From Polyangiaceae bacterium (GTDB taxonomy: Bacteria; Myxococcota_A; Polyangia; Polyangiales; Polyangiaceae), in NCBI GenBank assembly GCA_023150915.1, contig JAKLKA010000022.1, forward strand, positions 1-64,000: DNA of 64,000 nucleotides. The letters are read 5' to 3'. The translations under genes were made by a program, and so were the position numbers. The notes under the pieces are model-generated. The model made no database searches. It was not told the DNA's origin and saw nothing but the letters and a program-made list of their open reading frames with translations. How positions within the stretch are numbered: the first letter of the stretch is position 1; each line of letters begins with the position of its first letter. Below are positions 50,407-59,830 of the stretch, in pieces.

Positions 50407-51054
50407 TCACTCGAAGTCCCAGTCGGTGTTGTCCACCGAGGTGATCGCGGCCAGGCCTTCGCGCGCGCCCGCGCTCGCTTGGCCCAAGATCTCCCGGCTG
50501 TCGGCGACGCACTGCTCCACGTAGGCGTCCACGCGCTGCCTCCACTGGGGAGCGTCCGCAACGGCGCGCGCGGCGCTTCGCAGGCCGTGAAGCGGCGTGA
50601 CCTCGCGGAGCTCGCGGAGCTCCCGCGCGTCGAGCCAGGAGAAGCGCCGGAAGTGCGAGCTCATGAACTCCGCGCTGCGCGTGGCTGTTTGCGCCGGCAC
50701 GAGCCAAGGGCAACCCGTCGCTGATTCGAGCAACCAGCCGACGACGCCGAAGCTACCCCGGGTGAGCTCGTGCGCGTGCCGCGCGCGACGGTGCAGGAAG
50801 ATGCCGGGCAGCGTGGTCGTCGCCAAGGAGACCAGCCGCAGTTGTGAGTCGCCCTCGGCCTCGAGGGCGTCGTAGAGAAAGCCGCCGGCGGTGCGCGCGT
50901 CAGGTTTGAGCCCCAGCCCGGACAGGGCGAGGTGGATGCGTCGCAGGCGTTCGGCCTTGGGCGCGGTGGTGAAGCTCGCGGTGGCGAGCGGAGCGACGTG
51001 GAGCCGAAAGGCATCGACGTCCGAGTCCGGCAGCAGGCTGAGCTGGTACCGCAT
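50407..51054 (-). CDS. Hypothetical protein
   Basis: A 215-residue soluble protein from ATG 51054 (MRYQLSLLPDSDVDAFRLHV). It is mostly helical with SWLDARELRELREVTPLHGL and ends in ITSVDNTDWDFE. Not recognised. The ORF directly upstream on the same strand ends just before its start, so it probably belonged to a two-gene operon. Confidence 0.65.
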   Translation of the reverse strand: MRYQLSLLPDSDVDAFRLHVAPLATASFTTAPKAERLRRIHLALSGLGLKPDARTAGGFLYDALEAEGDSQLRLVSLATTTLPGIFLHRRARHAHELTRGSFGVVGWLLESATGCPWLVPAQTATRSAEFMSSHFRRFSWLDARELRELREVTPLHGLRSAARAVADAPQWRQRVDAYVEQCVADSREILGQASAGAREGLAAITSVDNTDWDFE

Positions 51055-51057
51055 GAC

Positions 51058-51394
51058 CTCAAGAGCCCGAGGTCCACGCGCCCGCGCAACGCGCGCAGCC
51101 GAAGAGCACGACGCCGGGGACGTCTCCACCGTTCACCCGCTCAGCATGGACGCTCGCTTCGCCCGCATCCAGCGCAATGTGGGCGCCTGGGCTCGCCGCT
51201 TCTCGCCGCGCGCCCGCGGGAACCTCGAGCTTGCACCCCCAGTCGCCGCACCAGGTCGACCCGGCGTCGACCGAATCATGGTGACTCGCGCAAGCGTGAC
51301 CACCGCCACGTGCCCGCGGTCGGCAGGATCGAAGTACACCTTGCGTTCCGAGTTCCCGTTGCCGCGAATCGGCCGCTGTGCGACACGGCCATTC
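51058..51394 (-). pseudogene. Frameshifted hypothetical gene upstream of 50407-51054
   Basis: The minus strand first reads RGNGNSERKVYFDPADRGHV then AVVTLARVTMI. About 100 bases on, protein-like sequence continues in another frame: STWCGDWGCKLEVPAGARRE, ASPGAHIALDAGEASVHAER and CARCAGAWTSGS-stop at about 51060, just before the next gene's ATG. A single frameshift near 51280 would join the two into one gene of about 110 codons. Confidence 0.4.
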
Positions 51395-51937
51395 ATGTTC
51401 CGACGTGTCCTGCTCGCTGGCGGCATCATCCCAGTCCTGCTCACCGCATGCGCGTCCAGCTCACCGCCGGGCGCGGAGCCCGCGAAGGCGCCCACCGCCC
51501 CGAGCGCCGCCGCGCCGGCCGTCGAATCGGCGAAGGCGACCGAGCCGGCGGCCGCGGGCCCCGTCGAGGGAACGGTCATTCTCCGAGGGAAGAGCTCCCC
51601 GATCAAGGCGATGAAGCTCACCAAGGAAGGCGGTGAGTTCTACTTCTACGCCCATGGCGAGAGCGACGAAGGGATCGGGCTCAGCCTCGGAGCCACGCTG
51701 AAAGTGGGGGAGAAGATCCAGCGTGATCGCGGTGTGATGGGACACATCACCGAGGACGGGAAGAAGCTGAACGTGGGCGACAGCTCCTCGTTCACGTTCG
51801 AGGTCACGAAGCTCGAGCTGGGTACGTGGGAGAAGCCCGGCAAGTGCTCGGGGCGATTCAGCGCCGAAGTGAAGACGAAGGGCGACGTGATCAAGGTATC
51901 CGGCCCCTTCGTCGACATCGAGTGCTACGCGATGTGA
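51395..51937 (+). CDS. Hypothetical lipoprotein
   Basis: A 180-residue lipoprotein from ATG 51395 with signal peptide and lipobox LLTAC, an Ala/Pro linker and a beta-sandwich-like domain (about 60-180; AGPVEGTVILRGKSSPIKAM, LNVGDSSSFTFEVTKLELGT, GRFSAEVKTKGDVIKVSGPF). It resembles small periplasmic beta proteins found in myxobacteria; function unknown. Confidence 0.75.
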   Translation: MFRRVLLAGGIIPVLLTACASSSPPGAEPAKAPTAPSAAAPAVESAKATEPAAAGPVEGTVILRGKSSPIKAMKLTKEGGEFYFYAHGESDEGIGLSLGATLKVGEKIQRDRGVMGHITEDGKKLNVGDSSSFTFEVTKLELGTWEKPGKCSGRFSAEVKTKGDVIKVSGPFVDIECYAM

Positions 51938-51984
51938 AGGCGCCGCGATCCCGCGTCGTCGAAAGCTCATCGGGTCCGGCAAGG

Positions 51985-52377
51985 TTAGGCGTGCGAGCGC
52001 GTCTCCACACCCGCAACGAACAGCACCAGCGCTCCGAGCGCAGTGATCCACAGACCCGCAAAGGTCGTGTGGTAGAGCAAGCGCAGCACCTCTACTGCGC
52101 CCCAGCCGAGGAAGGCGCCACCCACCAGCATCGCGAGCGTCCCGGCCGCGCGGCGGTCCACCCAGGCGACGAAGCCGGCAAGCAGCGCGCCCACGGGCAA
52201 GAGGTAGAGCAGCGCATAGGCCAGGGCGCGGTCCTTCGCGAAGGCGATGACCTGCCAACCGTTGACGAAGAGGCCTCCGCCGAAGCCGCGCAGGCCGAAC
52301 CAGCCCAGACAGAATCCCGCCACCACCAGCACCGCGCCAATCAGGACCCAGACGTTCCGAAGCTTCATTGCGCTCAC
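51985..52377 (-). CDS. Four-helix membrane protein
   Basis: A 130-residue integral membrane protein with four hydrophobic segments (VWVLIGAVLVVAGFCLGWFG, LLYLLPVGALLAGFVAW, LAMLVGGAFLGWGAV, LWITALGALVLFVAGVE). It is divergent from the LysR gene and shares the regulatory region with it, so it is the probable LysR target. Family not recognised. Confidence 0.75.
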   Translation of the reverse strand: MSAMKLRNVWVLIGAVLVVAGFCLGWFGLRGFGGGLFVNGWQVIAFAKDRALAYALLYLLPVGALLAGFVAWVDRRAAGTLAMLVGGAFLGWGAVEVLRLLYHTTFAGLWITALGALVLFVAGVETRSHA

Positions 52378-52434
52378 CTCGGGTCGTTCCTACGGGCCGG
52401 TTCCGCAAATGTGCCCGAATTAGTTCTACTCGTG

Positions 52435-52455
52435 TTGATAAGCTCTGCTAATCAA
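52435..52455. promoter_or_regulatory. T-N11-A LysR-type operator
   Basis: TTGAT and ATCAA are perfect inverted halves separated by 11 bases, the classic LysR recognition form. The site lies in an AT-rich intergenic region, 5 bases before the LysR GTG start and 58 bases from the divergent membrane-protein start. Confidence 0.65.
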
Positions 52456-52460
52456 TATAC

Positions 52461-53312
52461 GTGCAGCTCAATCGACTGGAGGGCTTCTTCCACGTGGCCC
52501 GGCAGCGCGGTTACGCCCGAGCCGCCCGCGCGTTCCCGTACCCGATCACGCAGCCTGCGGTGCACCAGCAGGTGAAGAAGCTCGAGCAAGAGCTCGGCGT
52601 CGCGCTGTTCGAGCGCGTGGCGAAGGACGAGGTGCGGCTGACCGCAGCCGGTGAGCGCCTGTACGCTTTCTGTGCCCCGTTCTTCGAAGAGGCGGGCGCC
52701 GTCGCCGACGCCATCCGCAGCGAGCGCTTCGGTGGCGTGCTGCGTGTCGACACCTCCGGGCTGGTGCTGCGACAGCTCTTCCCGCCCTGGCTGCGCGCCT
52801 TGCGCGCCGCGCGTGCGGACATCCACGTGGACGTCGAGGAGGTCGCGCTGCCCGATCTCGCGCGCCTGAAGAGCGGCGCGACGCACCTGATCGTGGACTA
52901 CTTCGACGCGCCGCCCGCGGGCTTCGAGTCGCGGAAGGTCGCGACCAGCCACGCCTGGTTGGTCGTGCCCGCCGACCGCGACCCGAGCCGACTGCGCGGC
53001 GAGGCCTTCGTCAGCTACCACCCGTCACTGCCCCACTACGCGCTCCAGATGGACGCGGTGGCGCGCCACTTCGGCACGCCGTCGCGGACCATCTCGGCTA
53101 GCAGCGTGGACGCCATCCTTGCCTTCGTCAGCGCGGGGCTCGGCTTCTCGGTCGTGCCCTGGTTGGACGACGCGGGACCCCGCGTGGACGGCGTGGTCGC
53201 CCGACGCCAGCACGGCCCGGGCACTTCCTTCTCGATCTTGGCGGTGTGGCGAGCAGAGCCTCGTCACCCACTGGTGCAAGCCGCGCTCGAGCGACTGCCG
53301 GCGGAGCCTTAG
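52461..53312 (+). CDS. LysR-family transcriptional regulator
   Basis: A 283-residue regulator. The N-terminal helix-turn-helix is FFHVARQRGYARAARAFPYP, ITQPAVHQQVKKLEQELGV, then ALFERVAKDEVRLTAAGERL; the effector domain runs to 283 with VSAGLGFSVVPWLDD near the end. Start GTG 52461. It is divergent from the membrane protein and convergent with the aldehyde dehydrogenase. Confidence 0.92.
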   Translation: MQLNRLEGFFHVARQRGYARAARAFPYPITQPAVHQQVKKLEQELGVALFERVAKDEVRLTAAGERLYAFCAPFFEEAGAVADAIRSERFGGVLRVDTSGLVLRQLFPPWLRALRAARADIHVDVEEVALPDLARLKSGATHLIVDYFDAPPAGFESRKVATSHAWLVVPADRDPSRLRGEAFVSYHPSLPHYALQMDAVARHFGTPSRTISASSVDAILAFVSAGLGFSVVPWLDDAGPRVDGVVARRQHGPGTSFSILAVWRAEPRHPLVQAALERLPAEP

Positions 53313-53360
53313 CGCAAGAGCAGCGTCACCAGCGCTGCCAGCAGACCGAGTGCAAGCACC

Positions 53361-53505
53361 GTGCAAGCAGCGGGTCGTAGCTCGACGCCGAGCGAAGACA
53401 GCGGCGCGGGTTGCGGCTGTCGCATGACGACCACGCCGAGCGGCGCACCACTGCTCTGGCTCCTGGCGCTGGCGCTGTTCGGCCGGCGCCGACTGGGCCT
53501 CGGCT
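53361..53505 (+). pseudogene. Orphan MYXO-CTERM-like sorting tail
   Basis: Immediately after the LysR stop the plus strand encodes SEDSGAGCGCRMTTTPSGAP and LLWLLALALFGRRRLGLGFS: a Gly-Cys motif, a hydrophobic helix and an Arg cluster, the tripartite form of C-terminal sorting signals in Myxococcota. There is no protein body upstream, and no stop follows the Arg cluster because the frame runs into the antisense of the aldehyde dehydrogenase. It is an isolated 3' end of a surface-protein gene. Confidence 0.5.
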
Positions 53506-55047
53506 TCAGCTGTGGAAATCGACGCCCTGCGCCAGGTGGATCTCGCCACCCCAGTTCACCGTGTTGGTCTGACGGCGCATGTACTGCTTCCAGGAGTCGG
53601 AGCCGGACTCGCGGCCGCCGCCCGTCTCCTTCTCGCCGCCGAACGCGCCGCCAATCTCGGCGCCAGAGGTGCCGACGTTGACGTTGGCGATGCCGCAATC
53701 CGAGCCCACGTAGCTCAGGAAGCGCTCCGCCTCGGACAGGCTGTCGGTGAAGATCGCCGACGAGAGCCCTTGGGGCACACCGTTCTGCAAGGCGATGGCC
53801 TGCTCGAGGCTCGAGTACTTCATCACGTATAGGATCGGCGCGAACGTCTCGGTCTGCACGATGGGCGCGCCGTTGTCGATCGCCACGACGGTCGGCTGCA
53901 CGAAGGTGCGCCGGCCGAACGGCGGCTCGAGCACCTTGCCACCGTACAGGATCTCGCCGCCCTGTTGCCGAGCCGCCGCGACGGCCTTCTCGAAGTCGCC
54001 GACCGCGCCCTCGTCGATCAGCGGGCCCATCAGCGTCTTGGGGTCGAGCGGGTCGCCGATATTGACCTTCTGGTAGTTGGTGACGAGCTTGTCGAGGAAG
54101 GCGTCGTAGACCCTCTCGTGGATGATCAGCCGGCGCGTGGAGGTGCAGCGCTGGCCCGCGGTGCCCACCGCGCCGAAGAACGCCGAGGCCAGGGCGCCCG
54201 TGAGGTCGGCCTTGTCCGAGATGATCAGCGCGTTGTTGCCGCCGAGCTCGAGGATGGTGCGGCCGAGCCGAGCCCCCACCACCTGCCCGATGTGCTTGCC
54301 GACCCGGGTCGAGCCGGTGGCGCTGATCAGACCGAGGCGCGGATCGGCCAGGATACTCTCGCCCACTCCCGAGCCGCGGCCGATGATCACGTTGGACACG
54401 CCCACCGGCACGCCGGCGGCGCGGAGCACGTCGCGCGCGATGTTCTGGCAGGCAATGGCACAGAGCGGCGTCTTGCTCGAGGGCTTCCAGATCACCGGGT
54501 CGCCGCACACGAAGGCCAGCGCCGAGTTCCACGCCCAGACCGCCACGGGGAAGTTGAAGGCGGTGATCACGCCGACGGGCCCGAGCGGGTGCCACTGTTC
54601 CATCATGCGGTGCTTGGGCCGCTCGCTCTGCAACGTCGGTCCGGAGAGCGTCCGCGACAGGCCGACCGCGTAGTCGCAGATGTCGATCATCTCCTGGACC
54701 TCACCCAGGCCCTCGGTGAGGATCTTGCCCATCTCGAGCGAGACCAGCCGGCCGAGCGGCTCCTTCTTCTCGCGCAGCGCCGCGCCGAGCAGGCGCACCA
54801 CCTCGCCGCGCTTCGGCGTGGGCACCGCGCGCCAGGTCTCGAAGGCGCGGCTGGCCTGCGCGGCGACCTGTTCGTAGTCGGCCTCGCTCGCCTGCTCGAC
54901 CTTCGCCAAGACCTCGCCCGTGGTGGGGCTCTTGACCTCGATGAAGTCCTTGCTCGACGCGAACCACTCGTCCCCCACGCTCGCGCCCTCGAGGCTCGGG
55001 CCGAGGCCCAACGATTCGAAGATCCCGTGCTTGTCTTGCGTCGCCAT
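53506..55047 (-). CDS. amaB: ALDH7-type aldehyde dehydrogenase (piperideine-6-carboxylate dehydrogenase-like)
   Basis: A 513-residue NAD-dependent dehydrogenase. Start ATG 55047 (MATQDKHGIFESLG). Family features: GPVGVITAFNFPVAVWAWNS, ELGGNNALII with the catalytic Glu, and GTAGQRCTSTRRLI with the catalytic Cys (about 300). The ELGGNNA and QRCTSTRR forms fit the antiquitin/ALDH7 class, which oxidises alpha-aminoadipic semialdehyde in lysine catabolism. No lysine-degradation genes are nearby, so the substrate is inferred from family only. Confidence 0.88.
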   Translation of the reverse strand: MATQDKHGIFESLGLGPSLEGASVGDEWFASSKDFIEVKSPTTGEVLAKVEQASEADYEQVAAQASRAFETWRAVPTPKRGEVVRLLGAALREKKEPLGRLVSLEMGKILTEGLGEVQEMIDICDYAVGLSRTLSGPTLQSERPKHRMMEQWHPLGPVGVITAFNFPVAVWAWNSALAFVCGDPVIWKPSSKTPLCAIACQNIARDVLRAAGVPVGVSNVIIGRGSGVGESILADPRLGLISATGSTRVGKHIGQVVGARLGRTILELGGNNALIISDKADLTGALASAFFGAVGTAGQRCTSTRRLIIHERVYDAFLDKLVTNYQKVNIGDPLDPKTLMGPLIDEGAVGDFEKAVAAARQQGGEILYGGKVLEPPFGRRTFVQPTVVAIDNGAPIVQTETFAPILYVMKYSSLEQAIALQNGVPQGLSSAIFTDSLSEAERFLSYVGSDCGIANVNVGTSGAEIGGAFGGEKETGGGRESGSDSWKQYMRRQTNTVNWGGEIHLAQGVDFHS

Positions 55048-55183
55048 GCTCGCCTGCCGTCTACCCGGCTCGTCCGTCGAGCGGGGTGACGCATCCAAGC
55101 GCCGCTCGGCGCGGCGGGCAAGGGGAAGCCGGAGGCCAGAGGAGTGCGGGCGCGGGCGGGAAGCGCCACTTCGCCGCAGGCGC

Positions 55184-56269
55184 TCAGTGCAGCGTGTGTT
55201 TCTGGAAGAAGTCCCACATGGCGTCGTTTGCGCTGAGGTCCTTGGTGGTCTTCCCCAGACCCACGGAGAAGAGGGCGGGGCCCCCCGGCCAGGTGTGCCC
55301 ACCCCCTTCCACGGTGCAGAACACGACCTCTGCCCCGGCTTTGCAGCCCGAGTAAGTGCTGCAGTGGCTGTCGCCGTGCTCGAACGTCTGCGTGGGCGTG
55401 GGGTTGCACCCGTTGCGCGCCACCCAGGCTTGGTTGGAGCTCTGGCTCCACCCGTAGCTCACCAAAGGGTCGGAAGTTCCGTTGAAGCTGAGCATCGGGA
55501 TTGCGCGTGACGGGTTGCACGTGAGCATCGTGTTGTAAGCCGCCACCGGCGCCACGGCGGCGAAGACGTTCGCGCGTTCGCAAGCGAGTCGGTGGGACAT
55601 GAAGCCACCGTTGGAAATCCCGGTTGCATAGATGCGCGCGTCATCGATGCACAGCTCTTGCTTCAGCTGAGCGATGACCGCGTCGACGTAACCGACGTCA
55701 TCACGACCCTGGTCCGCAGCGCAACACAGCCCGGCGTCCCAGGTCTGCTCCCCGTTCCCGATCAGACCCTGCGGATTCACGACGATGAACCCTGCCGCGT
55801 CGCCCTTCGCGTACAGACCGCTCGAGATCTCCTGTGCCACCGCGGCTTCACCCAGCGCCGTCAGCGTGCGACCGTGGAAGTTCAGCACGAGGGCCGTGGG
55901 TTGCGACGGGTCGTAGCCCTTGGGCACGTGCAGCTGGTAGCTGCGCTTCCCACCGCCGTGGAAAAGCGTGCGCTTGCCGTTGGCTGGTGGCGGACTGCCG
56001 CAACCGGACGCGCTGCCAGCTCCCGAGGCTCCACCCACGCTGGCGCTTCCGGCCATGCCTGCCGCGTCGGCCGTGACGCTGCCGCCCGACGTGCCCGCCA
56101 CGCCAGCCATGCCGCCGTTGCCCGCAGCGGTTTCGACCGCGCCGTTGCCCCCACCGCCGGGACCCGACGAGTCGCTGGCACCGCAGCCGACCGCGGCGAG
56201 CGGAACCAAGATCGCCAAGACCACACGGAGTCTGCCACCGGCTCCGAACACGCAGGGCTCTCCCGTCAT
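55184..56269 (-). CDS. Lipoprotein esterase of the LpqC/PHB-depolymerase (CE1) type
   Basis: A 361-residue secreted alpha/beta hydrolase. ATG 56269 gives a signal peptide with lipobox AVGC and a Gly/Ala/Ser linker. The hydrolase domain (about 120-361) has RSYQLHVPKGYDPSQPTALV, oxyanion region LNFHGR, nucleophile in YATGISNGGFMSH (Ser about 221), Asp in SFNGTSDPLVSY and His in VEGGGHTWPGG. Relatives are feruloyl/acetyl xylan esterases or short-chain PHB depolymerases. Confidence 0.88.
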   Translation of the reverse strand: MTGEPCVFGAGGRLRVVLAILVPLAAVGCGASDSSGPGGGGNGAVETAAGNGGMAGVAGTSGGSVTADAAGMAGSASVGGASGAGSASGCGSPPPANGKRTLFHGGGKRSYQLHVPKGYDPSQPTALVLNFHGRTLTALGEAAVAQEISSGLYAKGDAAGFIVVNPQGLIGNGEQTWDAGLCCAADQGRDDVGYVDAVIAQLKQELCIDDARIYATGISNGGFMSHRLACERANVFAAVAPVAAYNTMLTCNPSRAIPMLSFNGTSDPLVSYGWSQSSNQAWVARNGCNPTPTQTFEHGDSHCSTYSGCKAGAEVVFCTVEGGGHTWPGGPALFSVGLGKTTKDLSANDAMWDFFQKHTLH

Positions 56270-56564
56270 CGAGCCGATGGCAAAGCAGCTGTCGTGCCAG
56301 AACGCGGTCGGCCCTTTTCTGCGGCTTCGCGCGCCAGAAGCCGCAGTTGAACCCGACGCCGTCCGGAATTCGGGCGGAACCGTCCGGAGCTCTGTGGACC
56401 CAGGTCTCGGCCAGATCGGCAGCGCGGGCGAAGCGCACGCGGTAGCCCGGGACGCCACGCGCGAGCTCGTTCCCCGTGCGCGCCTCCGGCGCTCGGTCCA
56501 CGAACAGCCCTCTGGGCACTCCAGACCCGGGTCACGGCGCGCCTGGAGGGCGCTCAGCCAGTGT
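56270..56564. other. 295-base gap without a confident gene
   Basis: On the minus strand the sequence RARFARAADLAETWVHRAPD and SARIPDGVGFNCGFWRAKP looks protein-like but has no start, family match or clear frame. Possibly the end of a broken gene. No hairpin or repeat was seen. Confidence 0.35.
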
Positions 56565-56815
56565 TCAGCCAGTGTTCTTGCGCGCCACGCGCTCGGCGAC
56601 CAGACGTCGGAGGCGGCTCGGCTCGAAGGGCTTTGCGATGCGCGCGTTGGTCACGCGCTCGAGATGGCTGGTGACGCCCGGCGTGAACGCGCCACCGGTC
56701 ATGAACACGACCTTGTCGGCGAGCTTCGGGTCCCGCTCGTTCAGACGCAGGTGGAGCTCGGCCCCGGTCATGCCCGGCATCATCATGTCGAGCAAGATGA
56801 CGTGACCGGAGCGTC
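56565..56815 (-). pseudogene. Receiver-domain fragment of a hybrid kinase or regulator
   Basis: Minus-strand codons read VILLDMMMPGMTGAELHLRL, VVFMTGGAFTPGVTSHLER and ARIAKPFEPSRLRRLVAERV, i.e. the second two-thirds of a CheY-like receiver with the phospho-acceptor Asp and the switch Lys. Upstream an in-frame TGA precedes the VILLD strand, so the first helix and acidic pocket are missing. It is the end of a hybrid kinase or regulator whose body was lost. Confidence 0.65.
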
Positions 56816-56948
56816 AGGCTACGCGTCGGAAGTTGCCAGGTCCACCGCCGGGCGGCCGCGCGGCGTGCGCGCACGATTTGCGAGACGCCCCACGGCGGCG
56901 TGACCGTTGGCGTCGCGGGCGGTGGGAACCGGTGTAGGGTGCGCGGCC

Positions 56949-58313
56949 ATGGCGGCGGATGAGCCCAAGTCCATGGGCCTGGGCGAGACCCTCTCGGTGT
57001 TGCTCAAGGCCTCACGTGGGTTCTGGCTGGTCAACTGGGTGAACTTCGGCGACGGCATCGCCTACTTCGGCTTGCTCGCGCTGATGACCTTGTTCTTGGA
57101 GTCGCGCGCGGGGTTCTCGGCGAGCTCGTCGACCATCGCCGTGAGCGTGTTCACCGGGCTGGTCACGCTGTTCATGGTGCTCGGCGCAGGCGCGCTCAGC
57201 GACCGTCTGGGGTCCCGGCGCGCGCTCTCGGTCGCCATGGCGGTCGTGCTGGCAGGGCGCGTGATCTTGGTGCTTGCGCCGAACGCGGGCGGCGCCACGG
57301 CCGTCGCGACCCTGGCGTGGGCCTCTATCGCGGTGATGGGCTTCGGCGAGGGCGTGGTGCAGCCGGCGATGTATGCCGGCGTGAAGGAGTACACCGACGC
57401 GCGCACCGCCACGCTCGGTTACGCCTTCCTCTACTCGATCATGAACCTGGGCATCGTCGCGGGCGAGGCGGTCTCGCCCATGGTGCGCGAGACCTGGGCT
57501 CGGCGGATGGAAGGCGCGGACGTCGCGAAGCAGCCCACCGCCGGCATCACCGGCGCGTTCTGGTTCTTCATCGGCGTGACCGCGCTGGTGTTGCTGGTGA
57601 ACTTCGTCCTGTTCACCAAGAAGGTCGAGCGGCGGGACCGCGTCCTGGTGCCGGCGGCGCCCGCCGAAGAGGGGCCGCGCGGGCTGTGGGAGAAGGCCAA
57701 GGCGCTGCCCATCACGGATCTGCGCTTCGTGTTCTTCATCTTCGTGCTCTTGCCGGTTCGCACTCTGTTCGCGCACCAGTGGCTGACCATGCCGCATTAC
57801 GTGACCCGCTGCTTTCCCGCCGAGGTCGGCGCGCGCTGGGAGTGGGTGAACGGCCTGAACCCGCTGATCATCGTGGTGGCCGTGCCGCTCCTGGCCGCCT
57901 TCACGCGCACGCGTCGCGTGATCGACATGATGATCGCCGGCACCCTGGTATCGGCAGGTGCCACCGTGCTCTTGATGGGCGCGCCCAGCCTCTCGATGCT
58001 GCTCGCCTACGTGGTGGTGTTCTCCCTGGGCGAGGCGCTGTGGTCTTCGCGCTTCCTGGAGTACGTCGCCGACCTCGCGCCGGCGCACCGGGTCGGCATC
58101 TACATGGGCATCGCTGGCTTGCCCTGGTTCGTCGCCAAGACCATCACCGGGTTTTACGCCGGGTCGCTCCTCGACCGTTTCATCCCCAAGCAAGGCGCGC
58201 AGGCGCCGGGGACGCTCTGGATGATCCACGGCGCGGTCGGGCTGCTGTCGCCCATCGGACTTTTGCTCGCGCGGCGCTGGTTGCTCTCGAAACAGCACGC
58301 GGCCGCGACCTGA
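56949..58313 (+). CDS. Major facilitator superfamily transporter
   Basis: A 454-residue, 12-helix membrane transporter from ATG 56949. Features: [17 protein letters not shown] at helix 1, loop 2-3 motif [37 protein letters not shown], a long central loop ([20 protein letters not shown]) and helix-12 end [13 protein letters not shown]. It resembles POT/PTR2-like peptide transporters and drug exporters; the substrate is not evident. Confidence 0.85.
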   Translation: MAADEPKSMGLGETLSVLLKASRGFWLVNWVNFGDGIAYFGLLALMTLFLESRAGFSASSSTIAVSVFTGLVTLFMVLGAGALSDRLGSRRALSVAMAVVLAGRVILVLAPNAGGATAVATLAWASIAVMGFGEGVVQPAMYAGVKEYTDARTATLGYAFLYSIMNLGIVAGEAVSPMVRETWARRMEGADVAKQPTAGITGAFWFFIGVTALVLLVNFVLFTKKVERRDRVLVPAAPAEEGPRGLWEKAKALPITDLRFVFFIFVLLPVRTLFAHQWLTMPHYVTRCFPAEVGARWEWVNGLNPLIIVVAVPLLAAFTRTRRVIDMMIAGTLVSAGATVLLMGAPSLSMLLAYVVVFSLGEALWSSRFLEYVADLAPAHRVGIYMGIAGLPWFVAKTITGFYAGSLLDRFIPKQGAQAPGTLWMIHGAVGLLSPIGLLLARRWLLSKQHAAAT

Positions 58314-58385
58314 GCGGCGGCTCACGCCCTCTGCGCGCGCTGCCGAGACTCGGGCGACCAGAGCACAGGTTGGGACGCGCCCTGA

Positions 58386-59025
58386 TCAGCGCCCCGGCTT
58401 GAACTCGTCCGAGCGAAGCCCGTAGCGCTTGAGCAAGCGATGCAAGGTCTCCCGCTCCATGCCTGCGCGCTCGGCCGCCTGGGTCACGCTCCCCTTGAAC
58501 TCCCGCATCAACGCGATCAAGTACTCTCGGGAAACCCGGTCCCGAGCAATGTCGACCACCTCGCGATAGGTGAAAGCGGGCAGCGAGCACGGGGATGTCC
58601 TCGCGCCGCTCGCGCAACGGCGGCAGCCGGACGGGAAACACGTTCAAGCGGTAGAACAGATCCTCGCGGAAGCGACCGGTCGCGACCGCGGCCTTCAGAT
58701 CCACGTTGGTGGCAGCCACGACCCGAGCGCTGACCCTGCGCTCTTGCGACTCGCCGACGCGGCGGATCATGTGCTCTTGAAGCACGCGCGTCAGCTTCAC
58801 CTGCATCGGGAGCGGGAGCTCGCCCACCTCGTCCAAGAGCAGCGTTCCCCCCTCGCCCTCTTCGAACAGACCGCGCCGGTCGCCCACCGCTCCCGTGAAC
58901 GCGCCGCGCACGTGCCCGAACAGCTCACTCTCGATCAAGCTCTCGGGGATGGCACCGCAGTTCACCGCGACGACGCGCCCACTCTGGCGCGAGCTGGCAG
59001 CGTGGATGACGCGAGCCGCGAGCCT
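58386..59025 (-). pseudogene. Sigma-54-dependent activator, lacking Walker A and with damaged C-terminus
   Basis: The minus strand contains the AAA+ core from [20 protein letters not shown] onward: [20 protein letters not shown] with [60 protein letters not shown]. It stops abruptly after EDIPVLAAR, then a different frame supplies the Fis-type [23 protein letters not shown] and ends at 58386. The 5' part with Walker A and receiver is missing and a TGA precedes the fragment. It cannot act as an ATPase. Confidence 0.8.
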
Positions 59026-59113
59026 TCAGCGACTCCTGCTGCAACGCGCGTGCCGGGCACCGCAGCGCCGAGTCGCGGTCGCCAGGCGCGCTATGCCCTC
59101 GGCGGAGGCAGTC

Positions 59114-59830
59114 ATGCGAAAGATTCAAGTGTCGTGCGCTTTCGTGGTCGCGCTCGCGGCGGTGGCTCGTGGCGGTGGGAACGACGAGACCCCGTCCTCG
59201 CATGGGGCGAGGGACCGTGTGTTCGTGGCGGACGAAGAGAGCGGAACGATCTCCATCGTCGAAGAAGGCAGGAACAAAGTCCTGAAGGCCATCGTGCTCC
59301 CCGCGACCCCCGACATGTTCATGCCGCACAACGTTCAAGTCGCGCCCGACGGCAAGAGCGTCTGGGTGGCCGCCGCGCCGATGAGCGAAGGCGAGCCCGA
59401 GAAGGCCTTCGTGCTCGATCCCGCGACGGGAGAGATCACCGCCGACATCGAGCTCGGCAAGGAGCTCCACGTCGCCCACGTCGTGCTCAATGCCACGTCG
59501 TCCAAGGCATACGTCAGCGCGAACGAGGGCAACGCCGTGCTGGAGATCGACGCCAAGACGAAGAGCGTGGTTCGGACCATCGATCTCGGCGCGGATCGCG
59601 GTCCTCATGGGGGCATCGACTCCTTGCAGGTCACCGGCAAGGTCGAAGTCGGTCAAGGCGCTCACGGCGTCGTGCTCAGCGACGACGGGGCGCTGGCCTA
59701 CGTGACCAACCTCGCGGCCAACACCGTCTCGGTGGTCGACACGGCGAAGATGCAGGCCGTCGCGACCATCGACGTCGGCACCAAGCCCAACGGGATCTCA
59801 CACTGGCACGTCAGCGGCGGCATGCCCTGA
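59114..59830 (+). CDS. YncE-like beta-propeller protein, lipobox Cys replaced by Arg
   Basis: A 238-residue exported protein from ATG 59114 (MRKIQVSCAFVVALAAVARGGG). Propeller units include RVFVADEESGTISIVEEGRN, VQVAPDGKSVWVAAAPMSEG, TSSKAYVSANEGNAVLEID and LAYVTNLAANTVSVVDTA. The signal peptide would end in LAAVACGGG in lipoprotein relatives; here codon 19 is CGT (Arg) instead of TGT/TGC, so lipidation is lost. The short length suggests half of a 7-blade propeller. Confidence 0.75.
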   Translation: MRKIQVSCAFVVALAAVARGGGNDETPSSHGARDRVFVADEESGTISIVEEGRNKVLKAIVLPATPDMFMPHNVQVAPDGKSVWVAAAPMSEGEPEKAFVLDPATGEITADIELGKELHVAHVVLNATSSKAYVSANEGNAVLEIDAKTKSVVRTIDLGADRGPHGGIDSLQVTGKVEVGQGAHGVVLSDDGALAYVTNLAANTVSVVDTAKMQAVATIDVGTKPNGISHWHVSGGMP

